Shown one piece after another: positions 26,301 through 34,123 of a DNA stretch of 64,000 nucleotides. A program made the position numbers and the translations under genes. Under the pieces are notes generated by a model. The model saw only the letters and a program-made list of their open reading frames with translations, had not been told where the DNA came from and made no database searches. Location: positions 124,001 through 188,000 of IMG/VR virus record IMGVR_UViG_3300010389_000001; one strand, given 5' to 3'. This DNA is from a virus. Position 1 is the first letter of the stretch; each line of letters starts with the position of its first letter.

Positions 26301-26544
26301 TATGCAGAGAAAGGGCCTTCTTCCCACGACGAAGACTGCTCTGGACCGCCAAGTTGATGAGATCATGGACTTCGACGACAAGGCTTTCGAGTCATTCAAG
26401 AGAAGCATTGCTAGCGCAAGACCCGTAAGAAACGTCAAGGTTGCATCAGACCTAGGCGGTGTAAACATTGGAGTTGAGAGCGATGCAGGCCAGCAGGCAT
26501 CATCACCCATGACCGCAGACGCCCTCTCATCTCTCTGGGAGTAA
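23332..26544 (+). CDS. Prohead protease-like domain with a long acidic scaffold-like extension
   Basis: This is a 1070-residue protein. Residues 105-235 look like a phage capsid maturation protease: GKPLCRDHESS (118-127) with a candidate catalytic His, VRYGSMGTAVETS (171-183) with a candidate Ser, a Cys/His set (Cys 185, 188, 199, His 201) and EYSLVVTPAEPGA (219-231). From about 320 to the end it is mostly low-complexity, helical and very acidic, rich in Ala, Glu, Asp and Met, like an internal scaffold. A near-identical motif is duplicated around 445 and 505. The protease would cleave scaffold and capsid proteins during maturation. The fused scaffold would be its own substrate, which is inference. 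Usual proteases are 200-250 residues. Confidence 0.65.
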   Translation: MFKKVCFSPGSDVKTHSNEEIKANPEIVSRFTKLAKNLKSIAPKSDDFLYFSIIFLKAAESALLDEKGSIKKVGSEDAWGFFDENWNWHGNVKPHRNNNKDIFPEAQLKLATPLWIGKPLCRDHESSSVDGIRGIILDTYYDEKYKQVVGLCALDKVNYPSLAAKVQSGLVRYGSMGTAVETSICTECYNRARTQDEYCQHVLTRTAHGEINVGLKPIEYSLVVTPAEPGAVLLKCIASLNEYRQEFVNYGVDDVPEMLGKLSEKQAQHLEGIMKTACGDDGCSITDRKRIVTSFLSNNGLMKSAEFTPEELRNLAETAQTASELPDNIGGPLSKSVQDLISNDESLTSGEPAAPHLDAASTSIGLLGNAAPSEGNSDFQTDGDLLAQTLPPEQNLVAVEANNKNVNVRNGSDNDVDFDNLTISSILEDIMNESRLKKRAELRRRIAYMQGGAEGAEPNTYKSEPFAWDHDKQMHQEHSGDTGMMADDAAVKEKLSRAELNERRIKRMAYMQGGSEGREPNTFKSEDFDRNQDKQMHQDGNMGGDKGAFPGDVEKKTMMSRADDAAPMRKAAYDGPSLSTRFLVKRSGAGSVDRANSVFQVFAGDKKVIQAKASEIFGPELNDNWDWLRSREYGKEVCSQIREAGLATVANLLKSAQELELDAPAGEAGAEAPPMEMEAPELPPMDDAPMDDAPMDDGAGEEEENPADAIDGRLATIEDAIDEIRDLVDELQSETGNVDVNVFTGKGGEDMVDTEMTALSRELLNGLKVAQAKLDTSADELAMVGETYENISKLSSAQVKEFRKLANEAIRDADQLSGEARGLVSLATAMKADMAPTMEDAASYAEDMENEADCAAADDTEESMADDGGVAELIAAAMELRKERREGLLKQSEDRVLSQRKQAREAILKSAMEVVNEDEAEDKVIEEEPTPDPKADDDATAADALESVASNDGASALKEALAANMKKAEESDAREAYRTKLRRAYDVGLDMQRKGLLPTTKTALDRQVDEIMDFDDKAFESFKRSIASARPVRNVKVASDLGGVNIGVESDAGQQASSPMTADALSSLWE
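24674..24906 (+). repeat. Duplicated motif inside the protease-scaffold gene
   Basis: Two near-identical stretches of about 55 bases (24674-24728 and 24854-24908) encode AYMQGG-x-EG-x-EPNT-x-KSE and are followed by a matching DKQMHQ. They lie 180 bases apart in frame, so this is an internal tandem duplication of 60 residues. Confidence 0.8.
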
Positions 26545-26553
26545 GGAGATATC

Positions 26554-27093
26554 ATGCATAGTTTAAAATCAAATGGCGATTTCTTAGCGCAGGAATTTGC
26601 AAAAATTCTTGGAGTAAAGCAGGATGGCATTGAAAAGTCAGCAAGCCTAGAGGGCGCTCCTGTCGACGCAACCGTTGAAGCGGCAGCTGCTGATAGTGCT
26701 CTTGAGAACTCTGCGGAAGACAAAAGCCTTGAGGATGACATTGCTGATATGCTAATCGAGCCCACAGATGAAGGGGCAAATATGGCCTCTGACTCTCTCG
26801 ATGAAGCGGTAGATGAGCTTAATGCTTACGACGGGCTAGACGACAAGCATGCAAAGATTATGCTTGGCCTAAACAAGATCGCAACAAGTCTCCGAGGAAA
26901 GGACGAGTCATTTGCTGCTGATGTTGTCGAGGCAACAGCCCTTAGCATCATGGACGATCTAAAGAAGGAAGCTGCAAGAAGTAACTTTGTATGTGACCAG
27001 CTCAGCAAAATTGCTGCAGATCTAGATGCTTCTGGAGATGATTTTTCTGCTGATATGGTAAGAGTAACTTTGTCTAGAATAAAGAACTCATAA
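26554..27093 (+). CDS. Hypothetical protein with two helical-hairpin motifs
   Basis: The 179-residue acidic protein follows the protease-scaffold gene by 9 bases. The N-terminus is variable, Ala/Glu-rich and possibly an assembly or disordered region. The C-terminal half has two copies of the recurring hairpin: NKIATSLRGKDESFAADVVE near 106-125 and SKIAADLDASGDDFSADMVR near 150-169. It ends at a strong terminator, closing this transcript. A head-core or scaffold role is likely but not shown. Confidence 0.5.
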   Translation: MHSLKSNGDFLAQEFAKILGVKQDGIEKSASLEGAPVDATVEAAAADSALENSAEDKSLEDDIADMLIEPTDEGANMASDSLDEAVDELNAYDGLDDKHAKIMLGLNKIATSLRGKDESFAADVVEATALSIMDDLKKEAARSNFVCDQLSKIAADLDASGDDFSADMVRVTLSRIKNS

Positions 27094-27133
27094 TAGGGTT
27101 ACTCTAGCTAGACTAGCTTGTTTTCAGTATAAT

Positions 27134-27164
27134 AAGGGGAGGGATTAAATTCCTCCCCTTTTTT
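27134..27164 (+). terminator. Intrinsic terminator after the protease block
   Basis: A stem of 9 bp plus one wobble pair (27134-27143 with 27151-27160) with a GGGGAGG arm is followed by TTTTTT. It separates the protease block from the decoration/capsid block. Confidence 0.85.
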
Positions 27165-27216
27165 ATTAATAATATATAATGTAATGTGCATATGTTATAT
27201 AACTGGAGAATTTTAA

Positions 27217-27909
27217 ATGCTTAAGGTTATTCACACTGGAAACGCAATGCCTATGAGCTTGTCAGTTGATCCAACCGCAGAGTTTGAGCCAGGCATGTTT
27301 GCTCAACTGGGATTGATTGGAAATGATATCGTAGCAGGCATCAGTGATGGGACAGCACCCTTAGGAATAATTGATGATGTTAGAACAACAGCTTTTACAA
27401 AGCCCCAAGTAGATGAGGCCGTAATAGTTGACGCACAAGGTTCTACGATTGATTCAAATGGCAAAAGAGTCAGCGTTGTTGATGTTACAGGCGTTCTTGA
27501 ATATCCAAATATCATAGAGAACAGCTTTACCTCAACTATATCTGTTATTTTGAACGTCGTCAATGGCATTATAACGATACCTGCTGGCACCGAACTAAAC
27601 TATGATGCTGATGGCGATGGCGAGAATGATAGCTTCAGAATCATAACTAATTACATTTATAGAATTGCCGGAAAACCTGGCGATGACACTACAATCGGAA
27701 GCGGAAGAGTCACCATACACTATCAAAGAGGTATCTACGCGACCGACCAGTTTGATACCACTCAGGTTTATCCAATTAACTGCACCCTATTTGTTGGTCT
27801 AGACGGAAAGCTAACTTCCGCTCAGCCCACGGACACTCACCCTGGGGTCGCACTTTGCACCGGCCCTCCGTCTGCAGCGATTGGAACTCTTGAGTTTATG
27901 CTCTTGTAA
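27217..27909 (+). CDS. Probable capsid decoration-type structural protein
   Basis: This 230-residue, beta-rich, Gly/Thr/Asp-rich protein opens a new transcript after a terminator, with CTGGAG ahead of ATG. The N-terminal segment, PGMFAQLGLIGNDIVAGISD near 29-48, followed by GTAPLGIIDD, resembles small head decoration or beta-tulip proteins that stabilise HK97-type capsids. It shares codon style with other abundant virion genes nearby. Another decoration-like protein lies at 30389. The assignment is from composition, size and place between protease and capsid, not from a diagnostic motif. Confidence 0.5.
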   Translation: MLKVIHTGNAMPMSLSVDPTAEFEPGMFAQLGLIGNDIVAGISDGTAPLGIIDDVRTTAFTKPQVDEAVIVDAQGSTIDSNGKRVSVVDVTGVLEYPNIIENSFTSTISVILNVVNGIITIPAGTELNYDADGDGENDSFRIITNYIYRIAGKPGDDTTIGSGRVTIHYQRGIYATDQFDTTQVYPINCTLFVGLDGKLTSAQPTDTHPGVALCTGPPSAAIGTLEFMLL

Positions 27910-27952
27910 ATTAAACTACTAATTATTGAAAAAATAAAAGAGAGATTATACA

Positions 27953-28345
27953 ATGAAAAATCTATGGAGCAAAGAGGATCTGGCTAACTTCAATAATAGC
28001 GAAGTTTTCTCTGAATTAGAGGCAAGAGTTTTAGATACAATAAAGCGAGCCGACATTCTTTCCGCAAAGATTGCGCAGGAGACTGCCCAGCAGAAGGCTG
28101 ACGCCTTTAAAAATCTGGCTAATTCTGCAGAATTAGCCGCTAGCTCCGTTGAAAAGCTTAACAAAGCTATTATGTCTGCTGATGACGAAGAGCTTGATGA
28201 TGAAGATGATGCGGCATTTGATGGCATTGTGGAAGAGCTAACTTCTATGGCAAAGCTTGCAATAGATCAGGGAGATTATAAGCTTGCCTACAGAATAGAG
28301 CGCACAATAGATGAGATCTTGGAGCCAGAAGTAAAATGCGAATAA
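27953..28345 (+). CDS. Hypothetical acidic helical protein
   Basis: This 130-residue, almost fully helical, acidic protein has a long coiled-coil-like stretch and a Glu/Asp-rich segment near 75-87. The C-terminus contains a loose version of the recurring hairpin (TSMAKLAIDQGDYKLAYRIE). It overlaps the next gene by 10 bases. The leader contains an ACTAAT motif at 27918. Function unknown. Confidence 0.5.
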   Translation: MKNLWSKEDLANFNNSEVFSELEARVLDTIKRADILSAKIAQETAQQKADAFKNLANSAELAASSVEKLNKAIMSADDEELDDEDDAAFDGIVEELTSMAKLAIDQGDYKLAYRIERTIDEILEPEVKCE

Positions 28346-30324
28346 ACAAGATTTCACAGTCTGATTCCTTTGATCTTTATGCAAAAACTCTTTCTTCTTT
28401 TTTGGCAAAGCAAGATAGCTCTGAAGATCTCGTTAAGACGGCCAGCCTTTTCGGCGAGGTGCTCGGACTAATCGGTTCAAGCGGAAAAAATGTTCTTAAA
28501 GCCCTCACTTCCGGTGAATCAGCAAAGGCCTTAAAGGCAGGAGGGGATGTAACTTTTGTCAAAGTTTTAGAAGATGCTGATATCGCGGCCGATGAAGCAG
28601 TCGCAGCAGCAAAAAGCGCATATCCAGATGAAGCTTTCGAACTTTTTTTCAAAGACGAAGAAACTCTTAAAAACTTATATAAATATGAATCATTATTAAA
28701 GGCAAGGGATGCTTATACCGATGAAGCAGTAATAAAAAGCATTAATGATCAGATTGAAGAGTTAAGCAGAGCATTAGAGGATAAACTACCGTTAAATAAT
28801 CCCGAATTGCTAGACCTTTTTAAAAAAGCAAGGCTAAAATATACTCCATCTGAAATGCCTGGAAATGTTGATGACTTGAGGAGGGGTCTCGGGCTGATGG
28901 AAGATAGCCCAGTCCCTACCCCCGGGGCAGGCAAAGCAATTGCCGAAGAAGCGTCTGAAGAAGCAGCGCAAAAAAGCATGAAGGCAGCAGTTGATGCGGG
29001 AGATCTTGAAGGAGCCAATAAGATTGGCGTAGAACTAGCCAAGGCCAAGGAAGCGCATCTAAAAAAGATAGATGAAGCACTTAAGGATCTAAAGAAAAAA
29101 TGGTGGAGAGGAGATCTGAAAACACCAGAGTATAACAAGCTGGCCGACATGTATAAGGCGCAAGCAAAAAATCTGCAAGGATCTACAGACTCCCTTCTGT
29201 CAACGCTCGGAGGTTGGGCGAAAAACCTAGCGGCTTTCAGCATTCTCAAAAATCTAGCTTTAGCCGCAGGACTGATCTTTGCTGGCAAGGCTGGCTACGA
29301 CTGGTATACCAGCGATGAAGAAGCAGATTTGGAAGAAAATCTGGAACAGAGATCAAAGCCGGAATTTGACGAAGAAGTCGTAACGATAGCTCCAGAAGAA
29401 TTTAAGGCAAAAAGAGCCTTTGATAAAGATGATAATCAGTTAATGCAAGAAGCTATAAGGGCTGCAGATGGAGAAACTCTTGAGTATATCAAAAATTTAT
29501 ACAAGAAAGAATTGGCCCTAGAGCTTCCGGAAGAATTCGAAGGTATGACTCACGTATTTATGACCCCCAAGGTGGGTGGCGCAAAAATTCAGGACCCAAG
29601 ATTTAGAGAGGGCTACCTGAGAGCCCTGATTGATTACCTAAAAACAAATGCAGGAGCAGAAACTTACGGTATTTATCTGAGCAGCGAGAGGTCCCCTCAG
29701 CATGCTCTAAATGCGGCTGCTGAAAAAGCAATTAATCTACAGCTTTGGAAAAAGAATTTATTCAGAAATCGCGGAAGGAGATGGCTGAAGGGCAAAAGGC
29801 TAAAAGGAGGTCCGGGAATGCTAGGTTCAGAGAGAGCAGACGTACCAAGAAAAGTCAGGAGGGCTCATGCTGATAATCCAGATAGACTTCAAAAACTATC
29901 TCATTTTAGAGATGTTTCACTAGAAACTACTAATAATCATTCAATTAATGATGTTAATCTGCTAAAAAAGGCAGATGAAATGTCAAAGTCTTACCACAAG
30001 GATGCCGTAAAGGATCTGGCCGGGGAAGACAAAGCACTCCGAGAATATTTTACAGGTCTAGGAAGACTGTATGATGCTGAATCGGAAAAAAGAAATCCAG
30101 ATTACGAGGAGCTAAACAAACTTCATGATGAAACAGGCCGAGATTTAACTCTTTCGGCGCATCCAAAAGCAATCAGAGTATCTGATGCAATGGGTAACGG
30201 CGGATTGGTTGAAAATGGTTTGGAGCAAAAAGAGAAGTTAGAGGAAGTGGCGCTAAGCGCACCGACTGGCAACTTTACATCTAGATACGCTAAGCTGAAA
30301 AACTTGTTGATTAAATCAAAGTAA
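28336..30324 (+). CDS. Large helical protein with a central hydrophobic segment, possible ejection or internal virion protein
   Basis: The 662-residue protein is Lys/Glu/Ala-rich and mainly helical. A hydrophobic stretch near residues 298-322 (ILKNLALAAGLIFAGKAG) could insert in a membrane. The second half contains a basic patch near 480-515. Membrane-active helical proteins in the head gene block are often ejected with DNA; that function is inference. It overlaps the previous gene by 10 bases. It is followed by a hairpin and the decoration/capsid genes. Confidence 0.5.
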   Translation: MRINKISQSDSFDLYAKTLSSFLAKQDSSEDLVKTASLFGEVLGLIGSSGKNVLKALTSGESAKALKAGGDVTFVKVLEDADIAADEAVAAAKSAYPDEAFELFFKDEETLKNLYKYESLLKARDAYTDEAVIKSINDQIEELSRALEDKLPLNNPELLDLFKKARLKYTPSEMPGNVDDLRRGLGLMEDSPVPTPGAGKAIAEEASEEAAQKSMKAAVDAGDLEGANKIGVELAKAKEAHLKKIDEALKDLKKKWWRGDLKTPEYNKLADMYKAQAKNLQGSTDSLLSTLGGWAKNLAAFSILKNLALAAGLIFAGKAGYDWYTSDEEADLEENLEQRSKPEFDEEVVTIAPEEFKAKRAFDKDDNQLMQEAIRAADGETLEYIKNLYKKELALELPEEFEGMTHVFMTPKVGGAKIQDPRFREGYLRALIDYLKTNAGAETYGIYLSSERSPQHALNAAAEKAINLQLWKKNLFRNRGRRWLKGKRLKGGPGMLGSERADVPRKVRRAHADNPDRLQKLSHFRDVSLETTNNHSINDVNLLKKADEMSKSYHKDAVKDLAGEDKALREYFTGLGRLYDAESEKRNPDYEELNKLHDETGRDLTLSAHPKAIRVSDAMGNGGLVENGLEQKEKLEEVALSAPTGNFTSRYAKLKNLLIKSK

Positions 30325-30333
30325 AACCTAGAC

Positions 30334-30358
30334 AATATATTCAATGGTTGAATATATT
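30334..30358. promoter_or_regulatory. Perfect 11-bp hairpin upstream of the decoration/capsid genes
   Basis: Bases 30334-30344 and 30348-30358 are perfect inverted repeats (AATATATTCAA and its complement) around a 3-base loop. No T-run follows, so it is not a typical terminator. It lies 10 bases after a stop and 30 bases before ATG 30389, so it could be an operator, an mRNA processing/stability hairpin or part of a promoter region. Confidence 0.55.
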
Positions 30359-30388
30359 AAACTTTAGAATAATTCAGGAGAATTAAAA

Positions 30389-30997
30389 ATGGCTTTAAAA
30401 CTATTAAATCCAGGCCTAAGACCCCTCGGCATGTTCGACCTCAATGATGACGACGCCGGCCAGCTAGTTGGCGGCGAGTATGTTGAGCTTCAGCAGGACG
30501 ATTTTGCCACGGAGGCTTATGCCGCAGATGTTGGCCAGCAGGCCGATGCCACTGGCATGGTTAACTTCACCAGAAAGGCGAGAGCTAGCGGTGGCGGAGT
30601 GCTTGGCGGACTCGCTGATGAGGGTGGCGATGAGTACGGCACGCTATTCGGCTCACTAATCGGCCAGAATGCTGGTCGCTCCACGCAGTACGGCCTAGTC
30701 AATGGCGCCGTCGTTCTTGGTCCAGAGACTGATCGCGCATCTGGCAAGGTAACAGTATGGGCAACTCCCGGTCTTTACGGTGTAACGGATCAGGATGCTA
30801 CCCTTGATGCTGCAAATGCAAACGCTGACCTCGCTGCAACGGGTGCCGGCCTACTAACCACCGCTGTTGGCGAAAAGGTCGCAACTTATGTAGCTGCAAT
30901 GTCAGACACATCACTCGTTTCCACCACGGCAACCGCCGCTGGTGAGACTGCAACCACTGAGTACCACGCGGTATTCTTTATGGCCAACGTAAACTAA
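30389..30997 (+). CDS. Probable capsid decoration protein
   Basis: The 202-residue Gly/Ala-rich protein lies 16 bases upstream of the capsid gene. The N-terminus (LRPLGMFDLNDDDAGQLVGG near 11-30) and the repeated short beta-type segments fit small decoration or head-stabilising proteins. It has AGGAG ahead of its ATG, and strong codon bias suggesting an abundant product. A vertex or head-fibre role is possible. No diagnostic motif was seen. Confidence 0.55.
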   Translation: MALKLLNPGLRPLGMFDLNDDDAGQLVGGEYVELQQDDFATEAYAADVGQQADATGMVNFTRKARASGGGVLGGLADEGGDEYGTLFGSLIGQNAGRSTQYGLVNGAVVLGPETDRASGKVTVWATPGLYGVTDQDATLDAANANADLAATGAGLLTTAVGEKVATYVAAMSDTSLVSTTATAAGETATTEYHAVFFMANVN

Positions 30998-31013
30998 GGC
31001 ATAGGAGGATAAA

Positions 31014-32024
31014 ATGTCAAATCTATTCAATACACATGGTGAAATCAATGCCTCCAATGTCACCGAGGCACTATCACAGATTGTTAAGTACGCCTCCATC
31101 ATTGAGGATCTACAGCCCTCCAGCTCCGCTCAGGCTGCTGCTCCCTCACTAAATGATGGCCAGCGCGACGAGATGATCAAGCAGGCGCTTATGACCCAGG
31201 AGGGCAAGATTGCTCTCGGTCAGGCAATGGCTAACCCAATCCGTAGAAACCTTGACTACCAGGGCGTTGCTCGTAAGGCTCTCGTAGTTGACCCTCTACC
31301 CCAGGGCGCTCTACCCGTCTACGATCGTGATATCGACGTAGCTGCTGTTGTTGTTTCCAGCAACGGTGCTGCTCCCGAGTCACGCGTCTTCGGCGACAGA
31401 GTAACTGTTCCTGAGTTTGAGGTTGTTTCTAACCCGACCGTCCGTATCGCTGAGGTCAAGCGTCGTCGTTTCAACGTAATCGACCGTGCTCAGCAGAAGG
31501 CTCGTCAGGAGATCCAGGCGCAGGAGGATGCGAACGTATTCTCAGCTCTCACCTTCGCTGGCGACAGCACCCTTGGTGGCGAGAACGCAGCTGTAGCTCT
31601 TGATCCTGCCGCTGCCGGCTCCCTCAACAAGGACGGCCTCGTCAATCTCAAGAGACAGATTGATCGTTGGGACCTAGTTACTTCCAAGTACTTCATGAAC
31701 ATCAACGAGTTCACTGACATTCTCACCTGGGAATCTGCCGGTGGCACAAACTCACAGGTTGATCCCGTCACGCAGCGCGAGCTTCTACAGACCGGCCTAT
31801 ACGGCCACGTCTTTGGCGCCGATATCATCGTCTCCAAGGTCGTTCCTGTAAATCGTGCTTTCGCTACGGCCGACCCCGAGTTCGTAGGTGTCATGCCTGT
31901 ACGTCAGGACATCGAGGTTCTACCCGCCGACGAGCCCAAGCAGCTTAAGCTTGGTTGGGTTGTCAACGAGATCATCGGTGTTGGCATCGTCAACCCCCGT
32001 GGTGTTGCAACGGGTACCATCTAA
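31014..32024 (+). CDS. Major capsid protein (HK97-type fold)
   Basis: The 336-residue protein has a helical, Ala/Ser-rich N-terminus (1-65), a beta-strand-rich centre with VDPLPQGALPVYDRDIDVAA near 90-109, a helical spine near 155-175 and a C-terminal strand DIEVLPADEPKQLKLGWVVN near 299-318, a layout typical of HK97-fold capsids. Arginine is nearly always CGT or CGC here, while neighbours prefer AGA, which fits a very highly expressed gene. It has AGGAGG before ATG and a strong terminator after it. Length and place in the head block support the call. Confidence 0.85.
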   Translation: MSNLFNTHGEINASNVTEALSQIVKYASIIEDLQPSSSAQAAAPSLNDGQRDEMIKQALMTQEGKIALGQAMANPIRRNLDYQGVARKALVVDPLPQGALPVYDRDIDVAAVVVSSNGAAPESRVFGDRVTVPEFEVVSNPTVRIAEVKRRRFNVIDRAQQKARQEIQAQEDANVFSALTFAGDSTLGGENAAVALDPAAAGSLNKDGLVNLKRQIDRWDLVTSKYFMNINEFTDILTWESAGGTNSQVDPVTQRELLQTGLYGHVFGADIIVSKVVPVNRAFATADPEFVGVMPVRQDIEVLPADEPKQLKLGWVVNEIIGVGIVNPRGVATGTI

Positions 32025-32051
32025 TCTTTAGATTTAATCTTTAGATTATCT

Positions 32052-32083
32052 AAAAGGCGTAGCATTTTTGCTGCGCCTTTTTT
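32052..32083 (+). terminator. Intrinsic terminator after the major capsid gene
   Basis: A 13-bp stem (32052-32064 with 32069-32081, one G-T pair) has a TTTT loop and ends in T residues. A direct repeat of TCTTTAGATT lies just before it. Confidence 0.88.
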
Positions 32084-32116
32084 ATATTAATATTTTGCAG
32101 TTATAATGAGATAACT

Positions 32117-32650
32117 ATGAATCCAAATAAACTTAAAAGTAGGATGAAATTTGTAAAGGGAAAGGCTCTACCAGACCGTGCTCAGGCTCTTACCACTTCT
32201 CGTCGAAGCGCCGGAAGCATAAGTCCAGAGACTAGCTCTGATCCAGAAGATAAATTTGAAACATTTTTCGATTACGAAGAAGAGCTTTCCGGGCTTAAGC
32301 CATCATCTGAACAGTTTAGTCAAATGATCGAAGAAGATACTTCCATGGTAATGGAAGAGATTGACTCTTTTGATGAACCCGAAGTAGTTCATGATTTTCA
32401 AAATAATGAAATTGATAATAATCCAGAAGATAAGTCTGGCTTTATTATTATGGAGGATGCAACTCCAATAATTTTAGAAAGTGATGATGATAAAAAAATA
32501 GATAATTCTAATAATAATAACGGTTTATTTGAATTCATTCGATGCGACTTCATCAAGGATGACGGAAATAGGTGCAAAAGGCAAGCTCCGAAGGGTTCAA
32601 CCATATGTTCTGTCCATAAGAAATATTTAAAAAAGAGGAATTTAAAATGA
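32117..32650 (+). CDS. Acidic protein with C-terminal CCCH-type zinc-finger motif
   Basis: This 177-residue protein is basic at the extreme N-terminus and very acidic through the middle (about 35-135, rich in Glu, Asp and Asn). The C-terminal motif is C-x9-C-x10-C-x2-H (CDFIKDDGNRC, then STICSVHKK), a pattern seen in small zinc fingers of phage and bacterial proteins. It starts a new unit 34 bases after the capsid terminator. It overlaps the next gene by 4 bases, so it is probably co-translated with the aminotransferase cassette. Specific function unknown. Confidence 0.6.
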   Translation: MNPNKLKSRMKFVKGKALPDRAQALTTSRRSAGSISPETSSDPEDKFETFFDYEEELSGLKPSSEQFSQMIEEDTSMVMEEIDSFDEPEVVHDFQNNEIDNNPEDKSGFIIMEDATPIILESDDDKKIDNSNNNNGLFEFIRCDFIKDDGNRCKRQAPKGSTICSVHKKYLKKRNLK

Positions 32651-32868
32651 ATCAATATGAAACTTCAGATCTAGCACTAGCAGCTTATCTGACCCTAAAA
32701 GGTCTAAAGCTCATTAGCGCCAAAAGATTGGAGTCCGGAAGATTTGAGTTTATTTTGGACGATTCAAATCGTACCGCAGATTCTCTATCCCTAGAGTTCT
32801 TTGGAAGCGATTTTTGTGAGTATGATAACAAAATAAGATCTTTAAAGAAGATTCTATACTCCAAGTAA
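32647..32868 (+). CDS. DUF5659-like small protein
   Basis: The 73-residue protein carries ETSDLALAAYLTLKGLKL near 5-22, FEFILDD near 33-39 and a C-terminal helix ending KILYSK, a pattern I associate with DUF5659. Phages and mobile elements often carry such genes next to one another. It overlaps the upstream stop (ATGA) and is followed after one base by the aminotransferase. Function is not known. Confidence 0.6.
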   Translation: MNQYETSDLALAAYLTLKGLKLISAKRLESGRFEFILDDSNRTADSLSLEFFGSDFCEYDNKIRSLKKILYSK

Positions 32869-32869
32869 T

Positions 32870-34123
32870 ATGATCGCGAACACCTTTGAAGATAAGCCTG
32901 AAACCGGTGTTATAAAAATGATGAGCCTCGCCAGAGGCTCTGGCTTTTATTATGGTAATGATGAATGGGCAAATCTTGGACAAGGTGCTCCGGAACTTGG
33001 AGTACTAGAGGGAGGAATAGAGAGGCTAAAAGAAATAAGCCTTGAAGGTAACATCTGTGAGTATGCGCCATCCGTTGGGCTGCCGGATTTAAGAAAAGCC
33101 GTTGCCGAGCTTTATAATGATCGGTACAGAGCCGGCATGCCTACGCAATACTCTGCTGAGAATGTATGCATTGTTGCTGGCGGAAGACTTGCTCTATCGA
33201 GAATATGCGCTGCAATGAAAAACATTCATCTTGGCCATGTTCTTCCTGACTATACTGCTTATAGTGAACTTCTAAGCTGCTTTGGAAACATATTCCCAAT
33301 CCCCATACCGCTGAGAGAAGTTGACGGGTTTCACCTTTCCCCCTCACGAATGAGATCTGAGATAGTTGACCGCGGCCTTGGCGCCTTTCTTCTTTCCAAT
33401 CCATGTAATCCTACCGGCCAGACTGGCTCTGGCAAAGACGTGCAAGCATGGGTAGATATTGCCAGATCAAACAATTGCACTTTAATCCTGGACGAATTTT
33501 ATTCTCATTATCTATATGGCGAATCAGCAAGAGCTGACGGACCCTCTCTTTCTGCCGCGCGATATATAGAGGATGTAAATAATGATCCGGTTATACTTAT
33601 AGATGGAATAACCAAAAACTGGAGATATCCTGGACTAAGGGTAGCTTGGATTGTTGGTCCCAAAAACTTAATTAAAAGAATGGCCTCTATAGGATCATTC
33701 TTGGATGGCGGCGCTCCCAAGCCAATACAAAGCGCAATCCTGCCTTTAATCAATAAAGAGCATGCAGATAAAGAGGCGCTTGCCATACAGGCTGCGTTCT
33801 CAAAGAAAAGAAACCTTCTTATTGATGGCTTTGAATCTTTAGGCTTAAAGCTTTACAACAAGCCATCCGGTGCTTTTTACTTCTTTGTATCCCTGGAAGA
33901 CCTGCCGGCGCCATTTTCAAATGGACTGACTTTTGCCGAAGAAGCTCTAAAGCACAAAACAATTGTAATTCCCGGAGAGTATTTTGACGTAAATCCGGGC
34001 AAAAGAAGATCTCATATCGATTCAAGATTAAAAAAGTATATACGAGTTAGTTTTGGCCCAAATATTTCCGAGATAAAAATGGGTCTCGCAAACTTTGGCT
34101 CTATACTTAATAATCTTAAATGA
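32870..34123 (+). CDS. PLP-dependent class I/II aminotransferase
   Basis: The 417-residue protein is a complete fold-type I aminotransferase. The signature SNPCNPTGQTG (176-186), LILDEFYSHYLYG (205-217) with the PLP-ring Asp208, and ITKNWRYPGLRVAW (247-260) with the likely PLP-Schiff-base Lys249 and a nearby Arg are present. The C-terminal RVSFGP near 398-403 supplies the substrate-carboxylate Arg. It resembles the aspartate/alanine-type group; the substrate cannot be read from sequence. Length and all key residues look intact, so it should be active. It lies inside the late head/fibre region, flanked by DUF5659 and J-domain genes, which is very unusual for a phage. A biosynthetic or nucleoside-modification role is inference. 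Confidence 0.92.
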   Translation: MIANTFEDKPETGVIKMMSLARGSGFYYGNDEWANLGQGAPELGVLEGGIERLKEISLEGNICEYAPSVGLPDLRKAVAELYNDRYRAGMPTQYSAENVCIVAGGRLALSRICAAMKNIHLGHVLPDYTAYSELLSCFGNIFPIPIPLREVDGFHLSPSRMRSEIVDRGLGAFLLSNPCNPTGQTGSGKDVQAWVDIARSNNCTLILDEFYSHYLYGESARADGPSLSAARYIEDVNNDPVILIDGITKNWRYPGLRVAWIVGPKNLIKRMASIGSFLDGGAPKPIQSAILPLINKEHADKEALAIQAAFSKKRNLLIDGFESLGLKLYNKPSGAFYFFVSLEDLPAPFSNGLTFAEEALKHKTIVIPGEYFDVNPGKRRSHIDSRLKKYIRVSFGPNISEIKMGLANFGSILNNLK

